NCBI GenBank assembly: GCA_011634665.1
Contig: WAEK01000006.1
Coordinates: 453,001-517,000, forward strand
Direction: 5' to 3'
Origin: Mortierella sp. BCC40632
Taxonomy: Eukaryota; Mortierellomycota; Mortierellomycetes; Mortierellales; Mortierellaceae
DNA: 64,000 nucleotides
The position numbers were made by a program, and so were the translations under genes. The notes under the pieces are model-generated. The model saw only the letters and a list, made by a program, of their open reading frames with translations. It was not told the DNA's origin and searched no databases. Positions 51,116 through 63,789 of this stretch are shown piece after piece (positions within the stretch are counted from its first letter, which is position 1; each line of letters starts with the position of its first letter).

Positions 51116-54100
51116 ATGACAACTGAGTCTCCCTCAGGATCCATAAGGCCGGCGGCGACAATCCTCACTATCGAACCTATTCTGGATCCAGTAGAGACTC
51201 GGCAAGATAGTCATGACCCCAATAGCAGCCGGGATAATCGAGCCCAGAGAGTTAGGCGGAGGACACTCGAGCAAGAAAGCGAAGACAGCGACAGGACAGT
51301 GGGTTTCCTCGATGCGGGCAGATTTGGCTTCGTAAATACAATGAACAAGTACCCTAGACGTATATTGCACTCTACTTCAAGATCAGCTAATCCTGATTCC
51401 ATGCATAGAGATCTTAGTGCACAGGGCATGGCCAGGGCGAACGTGTGTCAGGCTCATGATAGTGGAGAAGGCTATGGTGGCCCAGCGCCTGGTCAAAACT
51501 CCGACAGCTCGATGAAAACCCTGGCGTTTTCTTCAATGGAGGAGTACAAAATCGTAATGCTAAAAGACCTAAGCAGCACCTCAGCTCACAATGGTATACG
51601 CAGTGTTTAATGTATTACTTGTTCATCGTATTTGTTTACCGTCAATGAAAAGCATTGCTGACAAGGTATACCATAGGAAAGAGATATTTTGTGAAAGAAT
51701 GTCTCGACAAAGAAGGAGTCAAATTCTATCGAGGAATCAGAGGGTAGGCATGCAATATTGCTTAGGGAATGTTCTTGACCCGTTCCTCGTTAGTTTCTCT
51801 CATTGACTATATGTCTATCCTGGATTTTGATTTTAGGTACTATGCAAAGCCAGTTCGGCTTGAAAGAGGAGACCCCATACAAGTAAATTTCATTGTTTCT
51901 TCAAACTTGATGAGACGCCACAGAGACTCATGCTAAAGCTAGGCTAACGGTCCACGGTCTGGCTACAATAGTTCCGAATAGAAAGCAGGGATGAGTCACT
52001 TCAGGAAGGAGGACTTTTCTATGCGGTGGTCTGCTTAAGGCTTGACCAGTGGAGTAGTGTTGGGAATGAGTGTATCAACATTGATGACCAGGTACGACCG
52101 GTATGAACTTTTATTGTAAATTCCGCGTTGTGTTTAGCTTTCTCTTTCTGCTCAGTAGCCTGATAAGCAATGTCATTTTCCCCAATAGCTTGTTATACTT
52201 GACTTTTTGCCTACTGTTGGTAAGTTTAGCCTCGTAAATATGCATTTTTCTCGTTGTTACGGCTCTTTAACCTGATTTATCCCTATCAATTTCACCAGGG
52301 GAAACAGCCTTCATCCGTGTACTATTGAGAAGGCAGGTTGGACCTAACTTCCACATACAACTGTGTCACAAGGTCGACTCGGAGCATGGATCCCCTCAAG
52401 TTCAACTATGTTATGTGGAGCTTCATTTGACTGCGCCCGCTCAATGCCTGTATGGTAAGTTACTTCGGACTTTGGGGAAAGCCAGGCCAATCAACCTATC
52501 AACAAAATGCATTGACTGATTCAATTGAATGCGATTGATAGAACGCATACTCCCGTCGATACCATTGTCGAAAAAGGTATTCAATGTCTGGCATAGTGAC
52601 AATGCCGATGGCCAACGGGCACCTGCTCTAATTGAGCATCTCGAAATATCAGCATCAGGATCGCATGCGGTGACTCTTTCATCTACAGGGGAAAGACTTC
52701 ATCTAGACTTGTGGGAACTAGGACTGATGGAAACGGATCCAAGACCAATTTATCCTTGCTCATCTACAGCCTCTATAGCGCACTCGGTAATTGATTGCGG
52801 GGACGAGCGCTTTCGAAATATCCTGCTCTCAGTTTCGTGGGATGGATCCCAGATTTCAGTTTTTGGCGACAAAGATACAGTCGCTTCGCCACTACAACTC
52901 TTCACGCACGATAGTTCCATGGAGGCACTAGTCGGTTGTGATCAAGGCGTGAGGTCCCCTTCAATCCTCCAACCTTCGGAGCGTCACACGCAGCACAAAG
53001 TACTCCAATCGTTCAGTGGGTATGCCAAGTTTGTCAACCTTGACACAACCAACTGGCATGCAGACTCAGAGCGATTCATTGCTAGCGACGGACAGCGCCT
53101 TTATGTATACAGCACAACAGGAAAATGGTGTGCACTCTACAGCATCGAACTACCGCGGCATCTGGACCGATATGGTGCTTCCCAAATTGTGTCATCGGCG
53201 GTTGGAGGAATTTTCGCCTTGGAGCTGTCACCATACCAACTCAGTATCCAGAGCGTGTCTTCAGGGACACAGATTTATCTTATTGACACAGCGCACGAAA
53301 TCCAGGATTATTTTATTTCTTCGAATGGACAAATGATCGCAGTGTCCACGACTGGCGACTTTCTCCTTCTGTATTCTGCAGAGTCTGGAGAGCTACTTCA
53401 GAGGTCAAGCACCTCCAAAAAATGTCGCGGATTCCTCGGAGGAGACACAAGCGTATACTGTTGGCAAAGTGGGTCATCCAGGACAGCATTCTCTGATATC
53501 TCCATAATCGAACTGGGTGGTTTGACTACGACAAAGAAATGCGTCTTTCCATCATGGGGGAATCGAAACCTCATACGCGATATTCGTCCTGGGAGAGCAG
53601 GTCATGACGTTAATGCTGAGTCCACACTGGTTGCCTGCCACCATGGGTCAATCCTTGAGGTGTCATTTCTCAAGGATATTGCACTCAACATGGATGGTCA
53701 ATCACCATGCAATATCAGTTGTGTTTCTGACCCTCATTTACTGCTAGAACTCAGAGGAGAGCTGGATATTTCGTACCCTGAAGGCTCTTACTCGATTCGA
53801 GTGAGCGGAAATGCCATCAATAAGACAGTATTGCTGGATGTTCAGCAAAAGGAAGGTCGAACAAAGCAATACTGGTGGAAAGCAAGTAGCTTTTATCTTG
53901 TAGAGAAACAATCGCAACTGATTGCGATTGAAAACACAATCTGGGGGACATTCTGCTCAGTCTGGAAATTGCCCAAGTCTTTCAACGATGAACTTGAGCT
54001 ACAACTGAACTGGGAGCTGAAGTCCAACAGCAGCGAGTACTCAGTGCACTCATGCTCTCATGGGCGGAATCTGACCTTTAGTACCGAAGATATCTATGTC

Positions 54101-57100
54101 TCCCTTTCACTAGAGAGGGTATGTTCGCCAGAGAACGCCGAGAGCTTTTTTGATGGAATGCATACGTCCATATTTAGTAGTAACACGCGATGTCAAGAAG
54201 CCGCAAATGCCCAAATCCGATACCTCCGCTCTCACATCAACAAGTGTCCATGTCCAGATGACCACTTAAAGTCAGTTGTACCTCGGGTATGCGATACTTG
54301 GACAGCTTTATCTCACAACCAAGTCAAAGTAATCTTGAATAGTTTACTTCAGTCGGACTCTGAAAACAGCTGGATTCCACTACCAAGGTACTCCATTGGC
54401 GCTAATCCAGTTGGAATCATGATTGAGAAGGCAAAGACAGAGCCTGTGGCGATGGAAATAGCACGTTTGCTTATTGAATATTGCTTCAATAAGGCAAAAC
54501 GTTTGAAAGACAACTCCTACGTCCTATTCCTTTTCGACTGCGTGGATGACCTAGCAACCAGCCATGCTGATGTTGCGCTCCGAACTACAAGAGATTTCGC
54601 TTATATTGGTTGTCGCGACCGGAAATTCATTATCAACAACCACAAAATATCCAGCCATCCGACACTCCAGCGATTCTGGGGTCATGACCGCCGCAAAATT
54701 TACCAATGCAAGAGCCCAATCCTTCAGTTTCACTACAACACAGGAGAGCCAGATCCACTCAATGCCAATTTTACAGAAGATATCTTTGTTGCACATGTCA
54801 ACCTCCTTTGGTCATTCGTTCCGAGCACACAAGGACTATGTTCCGAATACCCTAGCGGCAATCTCAAGGCCACAACGACTTGGCCACGAGTCCTCTACCA
54901 CGTTATCCTGTTCAATATGAACCCGATCAGTCATGTGTATATTCGACCTCGATATTTTAGTTTAGATATTCTTGACAACCCAGCCATGGAAGCAATAGTT
55001 CAGTACAAATGGTATGTTTTGATATTCATGCGCCTCAAGAAGGCATCTTCTTCTATAATCTATATAACATGGGCGTGCTAATACGAAACTCGCTTTCGAC
55101 ACCTTTAGGAACGCATTCGTATTTGGGATCTGGCTAGCTCGGTTTGCGGTGCAGTGTGCTTTCTACTCCTTGATCTTGATAGCATCGCTCATGCAAGTCT
55201 ATTATCCCAATAAGGATTCTCTTCTTGGAGTGTTTGCAACTATCATTGCCTTTTCGAGCGTATTTCTCTGGCTCGAGGTACTGCAATGGAGAGAGTCGAA
55301 CTATCATTCTCGAGATAGAGTCCAAAACGAGAAGAGAAGTGGCAAGGAGCTGGATATCAATGAAAAGGCGAGTGATACTCAGAGTCCAAGACGGATGACG
55401 CCTCCACCGCAGATCGGATACATTAGACAACTTGTTCAGTGTGTTGTTCATTCGCTGCGACTATCCACCAAGAAGCAAAACACCGACGACCAAGGTTTAC
55501 AGGACTCACAAAGAAGGACTAGTCCTTACTTTGGGTAACTAAAGGACCGATAAATATAACTGCGGAATGACGCGAGTCCTCAAAAAAAAAAAAAAAAAAA
55601 AAAAAAAATCTCTTTAACATGAGATTCTTCCCTTCCATGATAGGTCGCCGTACAGTGTGTTGGATTTGACTATGTATCTCTATTCATTAGGGACTAGTAT
55701 CCACCAGGTCATCAATATTCTGAATAGAGAGAAAGAAGGGATAACTGCAGACTTTAGCTTTTGCACTCTTTTTGTTCTCCTGCACCTGGTAAGTAAATTA
55801 GATTAGTGTGGAAGACAGTCGACTCTTTGGACAAATATCTGCTCTCTTCAAAAGTATCGCTTGAAGCTAACAAGCGTATTATTCGTGACTGCGTGACCGC
55901 TACTCAAACTATGTATCAGTTAGCTGAGCTCAGGGTCAGCGAGACGGTTTGTAAGTACATCACCATCGTCTTCGGAATCCTGCAGGAGATCAGGGTCTTT
56001 TTTCTGGTCTTTGCTGCAAGTGTCCTTTTCTTCTCCATCGCAATTCTACACGTTCTATATGGTATTGGCAGCAACGAAGGAGAGCCACGGGATGTCAATT
56101 TCCCAGACAACTTTTTTGGTGCCATCACAACTGTATATCTGATGCTTGTAAGCTGTTACTTTGATTATGATTGACAACGGTAGAGTCAGTTAGCTTTTAT
56201 CAAATAATTGCCATTCGCTCTGTCCGCAATCTGAACCCTCTACTTACAATTCCAACTTATAGGGAGGCCGATACGATCCACTGGCTGATGACCTGTTCCA
56301 AAATGGCGATGGAGAGACAGTGACGGCATACAAAAACTGGCCGCTCCAGGTCATGGTGATGATCTACTTTACGTTCTCGTCGATTCTGATGCTCAATGTC
56401 CTTATTGGTAAAGCAGAGACAGATCAAATTTCCCACAGCAGAGGCATTGCTTGTGATAATTCCCGGATAGCGCGGCACTCCTAACAACAAAATGGCTTGT
56501 CTCCCATTTCGCCTGTTAATAGCCTTGATCAACGTTGCCTTTGTCAAGGCCGATGATAGTTGGCGACAGGTGTGCCTTGAGAATCGACTCCGATATGTCG
56601 AGAGCGCTGAGAACATGTCATATCATATACCAGGTAAGAATTCCGTATTGTTCAATATGTTGAATTGTTCATAGAGGGCTGAGTACTTTTAGGAACTGAA
56701 ACCAGGAAAAACGTGCTTTTCTCGCACTGTCTTCTCCATGTAGGGTTCCGCGAAACTTTTGACTGGTTCCCAAAAACGATCTATTACACCGCGACGCCAT
56801 ACCATGTGAGGCAGTATTGGTGGCGGATCAAGAGACGAGACGAAGAAATCCTTTTTGACGACGATGAAGAAGAACAGTCTTCAGATGCGATCGGCAGTCA
56901 AGAGGAGGAACACTCTAGTGGATCACCACTGCTTCTCTCAAAAATAGAGGGGTTAGAAGAAAAGCTCATGCAACAGTGTCAGGACCAACAAACATGTCTT
57001 TCAGTCTTTACAGAGCGTCTTTTACACCAAGAAAGGCAGTTCAAAGAGCTCCAAGGAGGTCTTTCTATCAACCGAAAAGCACATAATTCGCAAATTAATT

Positions 57101-57327
57101 GCCTTCAAGGATCGATCAAGCAGTCGCAAACCAATACCTTGGAGCTAAAGAGTACGACTGAGAAGCTTCAGGATCAAATTTCGGAAATGCAGATAACACA
57201 TATAGAGTTGAAGGAAGGAATCAATGAAGTGAAGCGAGATATTCAAGCGGTTCTTGAGGTTTTATTACAGCTTCAAGGGAAAGACTTTGGAGCAGGAGTG
57301 CCTGTGATTATTTCACGGACGAATTAA
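51116..57327 (+). CDS. Giant channel-like protein 2: beta-propeller plus TRP-like ion-transport domain
   Basis: Thirteen exons: 51116-51593, 51653-51743, 51837-51882, 52005-52091, 52189-52219, 52299-52454, 52542-55011, 55109-55534, 55644-55788, 55920-56147, 56263-56407, 56523-56633, 56744-57327. Total 4998 nt, 1665 residues, every phase consistent. Layout: polar N-terminus; a small domain (GKRYFVKECLDKEGVKFYRG); a WD-like propeller in exon 7 (ILLSVSWDGSQISVFG, GQRLYVYSTTG, GDFLLLYSAESG); a helical linker. Membrane helices then run from about residue 1120: FLWLEVLQW, the LTMYLYSLG helix, FLVFAASVLFFSIAILHVLY, pore-like AITTVYLMLGGRYDPL, and MLNVLIALINVAF. A WR-x3-LENRLRYVE helix and a coiled coil follow. 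Exons 8-13 match paralogue 1 in number, and 9-12 in exact length. A cation channel is inference from the TRP-like S6 and pore. Confidence 0.9.
55582..55608. repeat. Poly(A) tract in channel 2 intron 8
   Basis: A run of about 26 A within the short intron between exons 8 and 9. Confidence 0.85.
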
Positions 57328-57799
57328 TTGAGCTAGATAGAAAAGTGTGTACAGTAATTGTATCGCTAACTGGAAAATTCGACCAGACACCTTATCAGTG
57401 AGATGGCCAATCCTCTCTCAGTTAACAAAATAGGAAGGAGACACCAACATTTTTTTTACTTGGATATAAATTCCCACTAATGAGAAATGAGAAAAAACCA
57501 ATGTCCAAAAAATCCCGCAGGGCCGCTCATTGAAATGGGCTACATGAGGGAGGTAGTAGAGGGACCAATGGAGGGAAAAGGTATAGAAGCTGAATTGGTC
57601 TGAGGTGAGCAGAAGATGCCATTGAATTGCGACAAAAAAAAAAAAAAAAAAATCCGAGTCAGGTACGAGGACGAGGGTGATGACCCATTCCATCGACAGC
57701 CTAACGAGAGGCCGGAGCGCCAGGATGGAGGTTGGATCAATGGCTTCGTGCTGGGTGCAGGCCCAGGTGGCCCTTGAGCCTTTTGTTTTATTTCATTTG
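57328..57799. other. Spacer between channel gene 2 and Crypton-like fragment
   Basis: No gene. It contains a 19-nt A run near 57632-57650. Confidence 0.5.
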
Positions 57800-58876
57800 T
57801 TACTTCTTTGTCCCATCGTAAAGTATGAATTTCATTTCTTTGCGATGGTGTCCCGGCTTTGCAGGAGCAGAGGAAGATTGAAGTGCCTGGAGACCTTGAG
57901 GTTGTTTCTGGGACTGCGCCGGGGGCTGCTGTTGGTGTTGACGACGCCACTGAGAGAGAGGTGGTATTGGTACGCGCTCCGCTTGCGGCAGAGGCGCTAT
58001 ATGCTGCGGTGAAGTGGGCGTTTGCATCGTCTGCAACGACATCTTGAACATGTTGTGTTGTTGTTGCATTTGTGCTTGGTGCATGTGTTGCATGTACTGC
58101 AATTGCAACAACAACTGCTGCTGCTGAATACTTGCTGTTGGGGGAGCGATCTGTGGAAATTGGGGATGAGGATGGCGCTGTTCTTCAGCCAAGTACTGGA
58201 TTTGTTGATACACATTCTCCTGTGTGCGTTCAAGTCGATCGAGTTTCACCACAACAACTGACACCGTGCCCTTGAGATCTTTGATTGACTCGACTAAACA
58301 CGGAGTAAGTTGCTGGTACTGATCCAATGAATCCGACTCTGGTCTGTCCAGGCTAGCGATCACTTCCTCTTTGAACCTCAGGAACGCTGGCGATTGAAAG
58401 ATATCATTCTGCCGAAGGACTGTGTTTGTCTCGTTAAGCTGGAGCCGTATTGCGGCATCTTGAAGGATTGTCCTTCTAAACCTCACAAGAAGTTTCAAGA
58501 ATGCCTTCTTTGCCACATCTTCGTCTGAAAAGAGCGCGCTAGATGAATTCAAAGGAGGATCCACACCTGCGTCAGCTTGCGCGGATGGGGAGCTCGATGT
58601 AAAAGGAGTGTGTCGATCAGACTCGATAAGTTCGTTTCCATCTTTCTCCAGCATTTGGTTGGTACACTCTTCATTCCATTGATGGAATACAATCTTCCCT
58701 GGTCTCCCAAATGCCATCTCGACCCACGGAAATATTTGACGTTGCAACTCCAATGGTGGAGATACCCTGTTTCTGACTATTTCGAAGGGTTTGTTCTTGA
58801 AGCCTGCCATGCCGATTCTATAGGAGACTCCTCTGAGAGAGTAACCGACTGAACTTGGACAACATCCACTATTCAC
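57800..58876 (-). pseudogene. Crypton-like (tyrosine recombinase element) C-terminal fragment
   Basis: A 358-residue open frame. Its first part (IGMAGFKNKPFEIVRNRVSP, then PLELQRQIFPWVE) and a helical block with LLVRFRRTILQDAAIRL and IFQSPAFLRFKEEVIASL resemble the region after the tyrosine recombinase domain in fungal Cryptons and Ndc10/GCR1_C-like proteins. A Gln/Met-rich low-complexity segment follows (QQQQLLLQLQYMQHMHQAQM). The recombinase domain itself, with its catalytic Arg and Tyr, is absent upstream, so this is a truncated or domesticated relic. The family assignment comes from pattern memory and should be checked by profile search. Confidence 0.5.
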
Positions 58877-59387
58877 TCCACCATCTCTCTGGTTGGGTCG
58901 GGCTGTTCGTCGTTGCTGTCATAGATGGCTGTTGGGGTCCAAGACTAGCCTGCCAGATTATCCAGCACATTGTGTTATGATATAACTCGATGAACAGAGA
59001 CTGGATCCACTCTTCCTAGCCATATGAGCCAGCCTGCTTGTCATTCTTGTCATTGATGGAAAGGCAGTTCTCAACATAGTCTTTTGCTCTCGGACCTAGG
59101 ATCCTTTTGTTTCGTTATCCGTTTCATTGTCACTGTCAAAGGTATCTCGGATCTCCTGCAATGCCAAAGCCGTCCATGTCTGTTTTTTTCTCTCTTTTTG
59201 TTTGTGTGTGGTTTTTGATAAATGTTGGCTGCCGATATTTCAAGGCTTTCTTTTTCAAAGTATTTAAGGCAGATTTCTTTTTTTTTTTTTTTTTTTCCTT
59301 TTTTTTTTTTTTTTTTACGAGTTATCGTTCTTTCTGACACTCCCTCTTCGTTGACGCACTATTCCCTTCCTTTTCCTTCCTACCCCC
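58877..59387. other. Upstream region of the RuvC-like gene
   Basis: No gene. Two T runs lie near 59278-59317, then a pyrimidine-rich leader before the ATG at 59388. Confidence 0.5.
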
Positions 59388-62300
59388 ATGGCACACTCAT
59401 TAAAGTACGTGGTCCCTCCCGGCCTAATGGAGGAGCTAGCATCAGAAAAGATGCCTGCCGATGATGGTGGTCTGCTGCTACAGCGCGCCTCTGCAGCATT
59501 TGGCCATCTGGACTCGCAACAGGCCACTGGAAGAGAGGATGCCCGACTAGCTCTAAGCACCCTGTCAGAGTATGGGCTTGTTGTCACAAAAGGCTCCTCT
59601 CATTTCTTGGCTAACTATATTGCACGAAGTCTCAATGGCGCAACGAAAGGACCGATCAAGATCAGTATTACCAAGGACGGAGACGATGTCGAGGCAGTAT
59701 TCTTCCTTACAGGGAGATTACTCCTCAGACTGGTTTCTACAGAGTTGAGCATTGATATTTTTCTCTTCTCTTCTCGCGCGCGGCCCAAACGGTTCACAGT
59801 CGACAATCCAAAAGCAACCATCGCACTGTTCCATATCAAGGACTCATTCTTGGGTTGTGGTGAATATGTTGTGATTACTCCATCCACCCGCTCGATCGTT
59901 CCGACGCCTTTGGGCCCTATTCAGACGTCTCCAAGAACTCCTATGTCGACAAGACCAGCAGCGTTCCGAATTGGCAAACGAAAACGGGCAGTTTCGCACA
60001 GCATTCCCGACCTTGATTCGGACACTTGTCAGGCTTTGTTCATGCAGGCATGGTGAGTACAGCCAAGAGTTGATTTGATCGATATTGCAACCATCTATCA
60101 GCCATCCGCAGGATACTGATTTTTTATTTTTATTTTTATCTTTATTTTTTTTTTGCTTGACTAGCCTCGAGACGCTAAATGAACAGGTAAAGGACGAGTA
60201 CCTCAAGATCGTGGCTCGCAAGAACTCCAAAAAGGCAAAGGAGCATTTGAGCCGTGTCAACAAAGCCCGTACAACAATCAAGGAACGGATGCTAAGATGG
60301 ACCAGGCTTCCGCCAAACACACTCTCCAAGACCACCGAAGCAATTTGCCAAGAATACAATGTCAACATCTCATCAGCCAAGGCTAAGGCATCGCTAGGCG
60401 ACTGCAATACTTTAGAGGTGTGGAGGGATGTTGTTAATCAAAACTTTGAAGGAGCCTGGGAGCTCTGCACAGTCGACTCCGGAAGTCCCAGCAGTAGCCA
60501 GCGGAGCCAAACTAGTGCCAATCAAGAAAATTCATCACAAGACGAATGGCGTACCTGTACAGCCACTTTTCGCCAAATTTTGCGCCCCGAGCTCCAGGAC
60601 CAGTACGAGTACCTTTGCAACCTTTTAATGGAGCAGCAAACGGATCTCACCAAGGTTATGGAAGAGATATCGATCCTTGCACTGAAGACAACCCACGTCG
60701 TAAGTAATCCATTGTACTGAAAATATCTGAGAGCGAACAACAGGTTAAATCTACAGCAAACTAACACCAGATCCACGATCTACTTTGCTGCCGTAGATGG
60801 CTAGTGGGAACCTCTTTGATGATTCTCTCGGACCCATCGAATCGGATGGCTTCGACATCCAGCGTGTGCTCCCAGGCGGTTTCCAAATTCGAAATGATGT
60901 GCCACAGACTCTTAACGTTGCGCCAATACCGAAACTTCTACAACAGCATATCGAGGAGCCCATGAACCAGCGCGATGACCTTTCGACACTACTGTCCAAG
61001 GAATATCTCCAGTTTGCTTACGCACGACTGATCTCGGCTAGCCAGAAAGTATCGGCTCGTGGGAGCGCAAATCATCCGCTCTGGCAAAGAGCTGTAAGGA
61101 TCATCGACACGGATCAAGTACCAAAAGCACCTGGAAACATGTCAAGGACCATTCTGGCCCACCTTGGTCAGTATGCGACCGCAATCGAAAATCTTTGGAA
61201 CGGAGGCGCCTACAACAAGGTGCTGGATTATCTCCTTCGCGTCTTGTTACGTCTACACCTTGCTCCTATGCGAGAGAAACGGAACAAGGATCGAGCCGAA
61301 GCATTTTTGAGAGAAAGAGAGCAAAAAGCAGAACTACATTCGAATACTGTCGAACCAAGACTGTCAAAGTCTCTCTGGAGAACGACTGTCTCAAGGATCA
61401 TGGACGAGATTGCCGATTCGGAAGACAAAAACAAGCCTATCCGTACGATGGTGCTCATTAAAAAGCTGTATGAGCTCTACAAGAGGAAACCGATACCTGG
61501 TCCGAGTAATACACCTCCAATACCTCCATCTTCTGGTGGTGTCCCAGGCCCGTCTTCATCCAGCAACGTGCCAGATCCACCTGTACAAGCCTCTGCCTCA
61601 ACAAACGTTGGTGGGCCAAGCATGCACACGGGTGTTTCACTGGACCCACCACTAGATGCACTGACGAATGCATTCATTAATGTGTCATTTGATACCCTGC
61701 AGAGCGATCCACCCGACACATCGCTGGACATTCTTCTATCCAAGAATCCCAATTTGGACGTTGCTGACCTGGAGGATATGATGGATGACGAAAATGAAGT
61801 TGAGAAAGTGATTGGGCAAGAGGCTACAAGAGCACGTCTACGTGCACTGCAGGCCATGTTGAAGACGCTCCTCGAGTCACCTTTTATTCAGGAGAGGATC
61901 AACCCGAACTATGTCAAGAGAATGGCATTCCACGGCTCTCCATTAACGGACAAAGAGTGCATTGTGGTGGCTGTCTTGGCTGAAGTTCTCAGACCATACG
62001 TTCCCAAGAGGCGTCCACTTGACCGTGGCGGAACTGCACCGCCTCTAGCTCATCCTACAGTTAGGGCACCCTTGATGTGTATCGTAAACTCTGTACTGAG
62101 AGCAACGGGATATTCTCACTTTGCTCGACTGATCTGCCCGGAGGTGTCCCCCTCGTCACTCCAGGCGCTTCACATCGGTCCAGCAGAGTTGTATGAGGTA
62201 TTCTGCACGAATGAAGAGGGACGTTTCGACGTCAACGATGCTAGAGGACGCCCGTTGACTAGTACTGCTCAAGCAACTATGCCCCCAGAGAACAAGCGAG

Positions 62301-63145
62301 CAATCTTTGAAGCGTTCTTTGATCTTCCCAAGATCACCCAAATTTGCCTGAATTTTACAGACAGGTGAGTACAGGTGCATCTTGTTCTATTGTTACCATT
62401 GTATCCTCGGAGCCATTAGACTAACTCGAATGATTTTTTCGAACAGGCTGGTGTTTGTCGATCCCCATTGTGTCCGTATCCTATGCAAAGAAAAAGAGTA
62501 CACTTAGGGTTACTTAGGATATCGTCGCCGGAGCAAGTATGAAGAAAGGCAAAAGCAAAAAAAACCTACAGGCCAGATCAACTGGAATGAAGAGCTGGAT
62601 CGAATCCAATGGACCAAGGATCGGGCCGAAAGCCAACGCACAGAGGTGTCTCAGCAGCTCCACCAACTTGAGTTAACTGTACAACTCAGAGATGAACTGG
62701 CAGTCAAAGAGAAAAATAAATCAGGACTTGGTCAATCGGTTCACGAACGGCGAAAGAAGCGCCACCTTGTGGAAGAGGGCCGATGGTACCATGCACTCCG
62801 AACATATAAAAAATCTGTCAGGCGCCTAAGGTCTACTGTCATGGAAAAAGAGGCCGAGGTTCGACGATTACGACAGGAGCTGTACTACTGGAACAAAGTC
62901 CTTGCTGTCAGCCAGGTAGCCTCCAAGAGCACTGGGGAAGACGAGTTCGCGGCAGACACAGTTCTAACACCGAATAGATTCGCTGTTGAGGACTCCACTG
63001 AGAGATTAACTATCGAGCAATTGCCGAGCGATCAAATTGTCTTTGCAGGGACAGACTATGGAATTGTCACGATGTCTGAAACGGTTCCTCAGACACTGAG
63101 CGAAATCCAAGTCCATTTGAACAGATTCAGCCTGCTTTTTGATAC

Positions 63146-63147
<2 letters not shown>
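59388..63147 (+). pseudogene. Large protein gene with possible RuvC/TnpB-like C-terminus, disrupted
   Basis: Exons: 59388-60052, 60165-60699, 60797-62364, 62447 onward; phases consistent. The start MAHSLKYVVPPG at 59388 follows a pyrimidine-rich leader. I recognise no domain in the first 900 residues. There is a basic helical block (VKDEYLKIVARKNSKKAKEH), a Pro/Ser-rich linker near 61490-61600, and a conserved-looking segment ending LPKITQICLNF. Exon 4 reads LVFVDPHCVRIL, then a TAG at 62505-62507. The same frame then continues for more than 210 codons through a basic coiled-coil to IVFAGTDYGIVTMSETVPQT (about 63038-63097). G-T-D-Y-G is placed like the first RuvC aspartate of TnpB/Fanzor nucleases. 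The frame is then cut by a poly(T) run at 63148. Nuclease identity is a tentative inference. Confidence 0.55.
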
Positions 63148-63177
<30 letters not shown>

Positions 63178-63393
63178 AGGAGGAAAAGAAATATTTAACA
63201 AATACTAAAGAAATATCTGAGTTTCGCGTCACCTGATAGAAAATCCCCCTTTTCCTTTTTCTGGTTTGCTCTGCTGTTACCTGCCCTTCTTTTTGCTACC
63301 TGTTCTGCTGTCTGCTACAACATGCCCTTCTTTATTCGGCCGTAGGTGTCCTGCGTGTAATGTGCTACGTGCGTGCTACGAGAAGGCATACGA

Positions 63394-63452
63394 CCGGAGT
63401 GCTATGAGAAGGCGCTATGAGAAGGCGCTATGAGAAGGCGCTATGAGAAGGC
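63394..63452. repeat. 13-bp tandem repeat (GCTATGAGAAGGC)
   Basis: About four near-perfect copies of GCTATGAGAAGGC, flanked by related GCTACGAGAAGGCATA and GCTGTGAGAAGGTATA variants interspersed with AGATCGGAG. Confidence 0.85.
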
Positions 63453-63592
63453 ATAAGATCGGAGTGCTGTGAGAAGGTATAAGATCGGAGCACCGGTCAT
63501 TGGCCATTAACCGGAATAAGAAACTTTCTTCTATTCTTTTCCATCCTGAAGGGTACTTTAGCAAACCTTGCAATTGCAATGTGAATAGTGGT

Positions 63593-63608
63593 GGTGGTGG
63601 TGGTGGTG
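63593..63608. repeat. (GGT)n trinucleotide repeat
   Basis: About six GGT/GTG units; on minus they encode the proline run in the 63777-63415 frame. Confidence 0.8.
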
Positions 63609-63789
63609 ACTGAACATTTGTAATAGCGGCTGCAATCGTAATCATTTTCTCACTCCATGTGGGGTAGACCTTTTTAATCTTTATACATCCCAAAAAGGTA
63701 TCGCAGACCCGAGAGGGGCTCCTTTCACCGAGTAGTCGGGTTCTCTCAGACATCTCTAATCGATTACTCAGAACCAACTTGAGGATCCC

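Larger units (their letters stand above)
63148..63777 (-). mobile_element. Poly(A)-tailed insertion cutting the RuvC-like gene
   Basis: On minus the insert ends in an A run of about 28 (T at 63148-63176). Upstream on minus there is an AATAAA near 63340 and, at 63777-63415, an open frame. That frame begins VLSNRLEMSERTRLLGER and contains CDTFLGCIKIKKVYPTWSEKM, which looks like real protein from an unidentified gene. So this is probably a retroposed, 5'-truncated transcript. I could not find its target duplication. The right boundary is uncertain (63700-63790). Confidence 0.5.

Noticed and set aside
55799..55919. Exon starting with WKTVDSLDKYLL before LAELRVSETV in channel gene 2
   Set aside because: It would require a 26-nt intron or break the phase. 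The acceptor at 55919 matches the paralogue exactly (228-nt exon).
62498..62517. Micro-intron removing the TAG in the RuvC-like gene
   Set aside because: A GT...AG pair exists but would be only 20 nt, too short for a spliceosomal intron.
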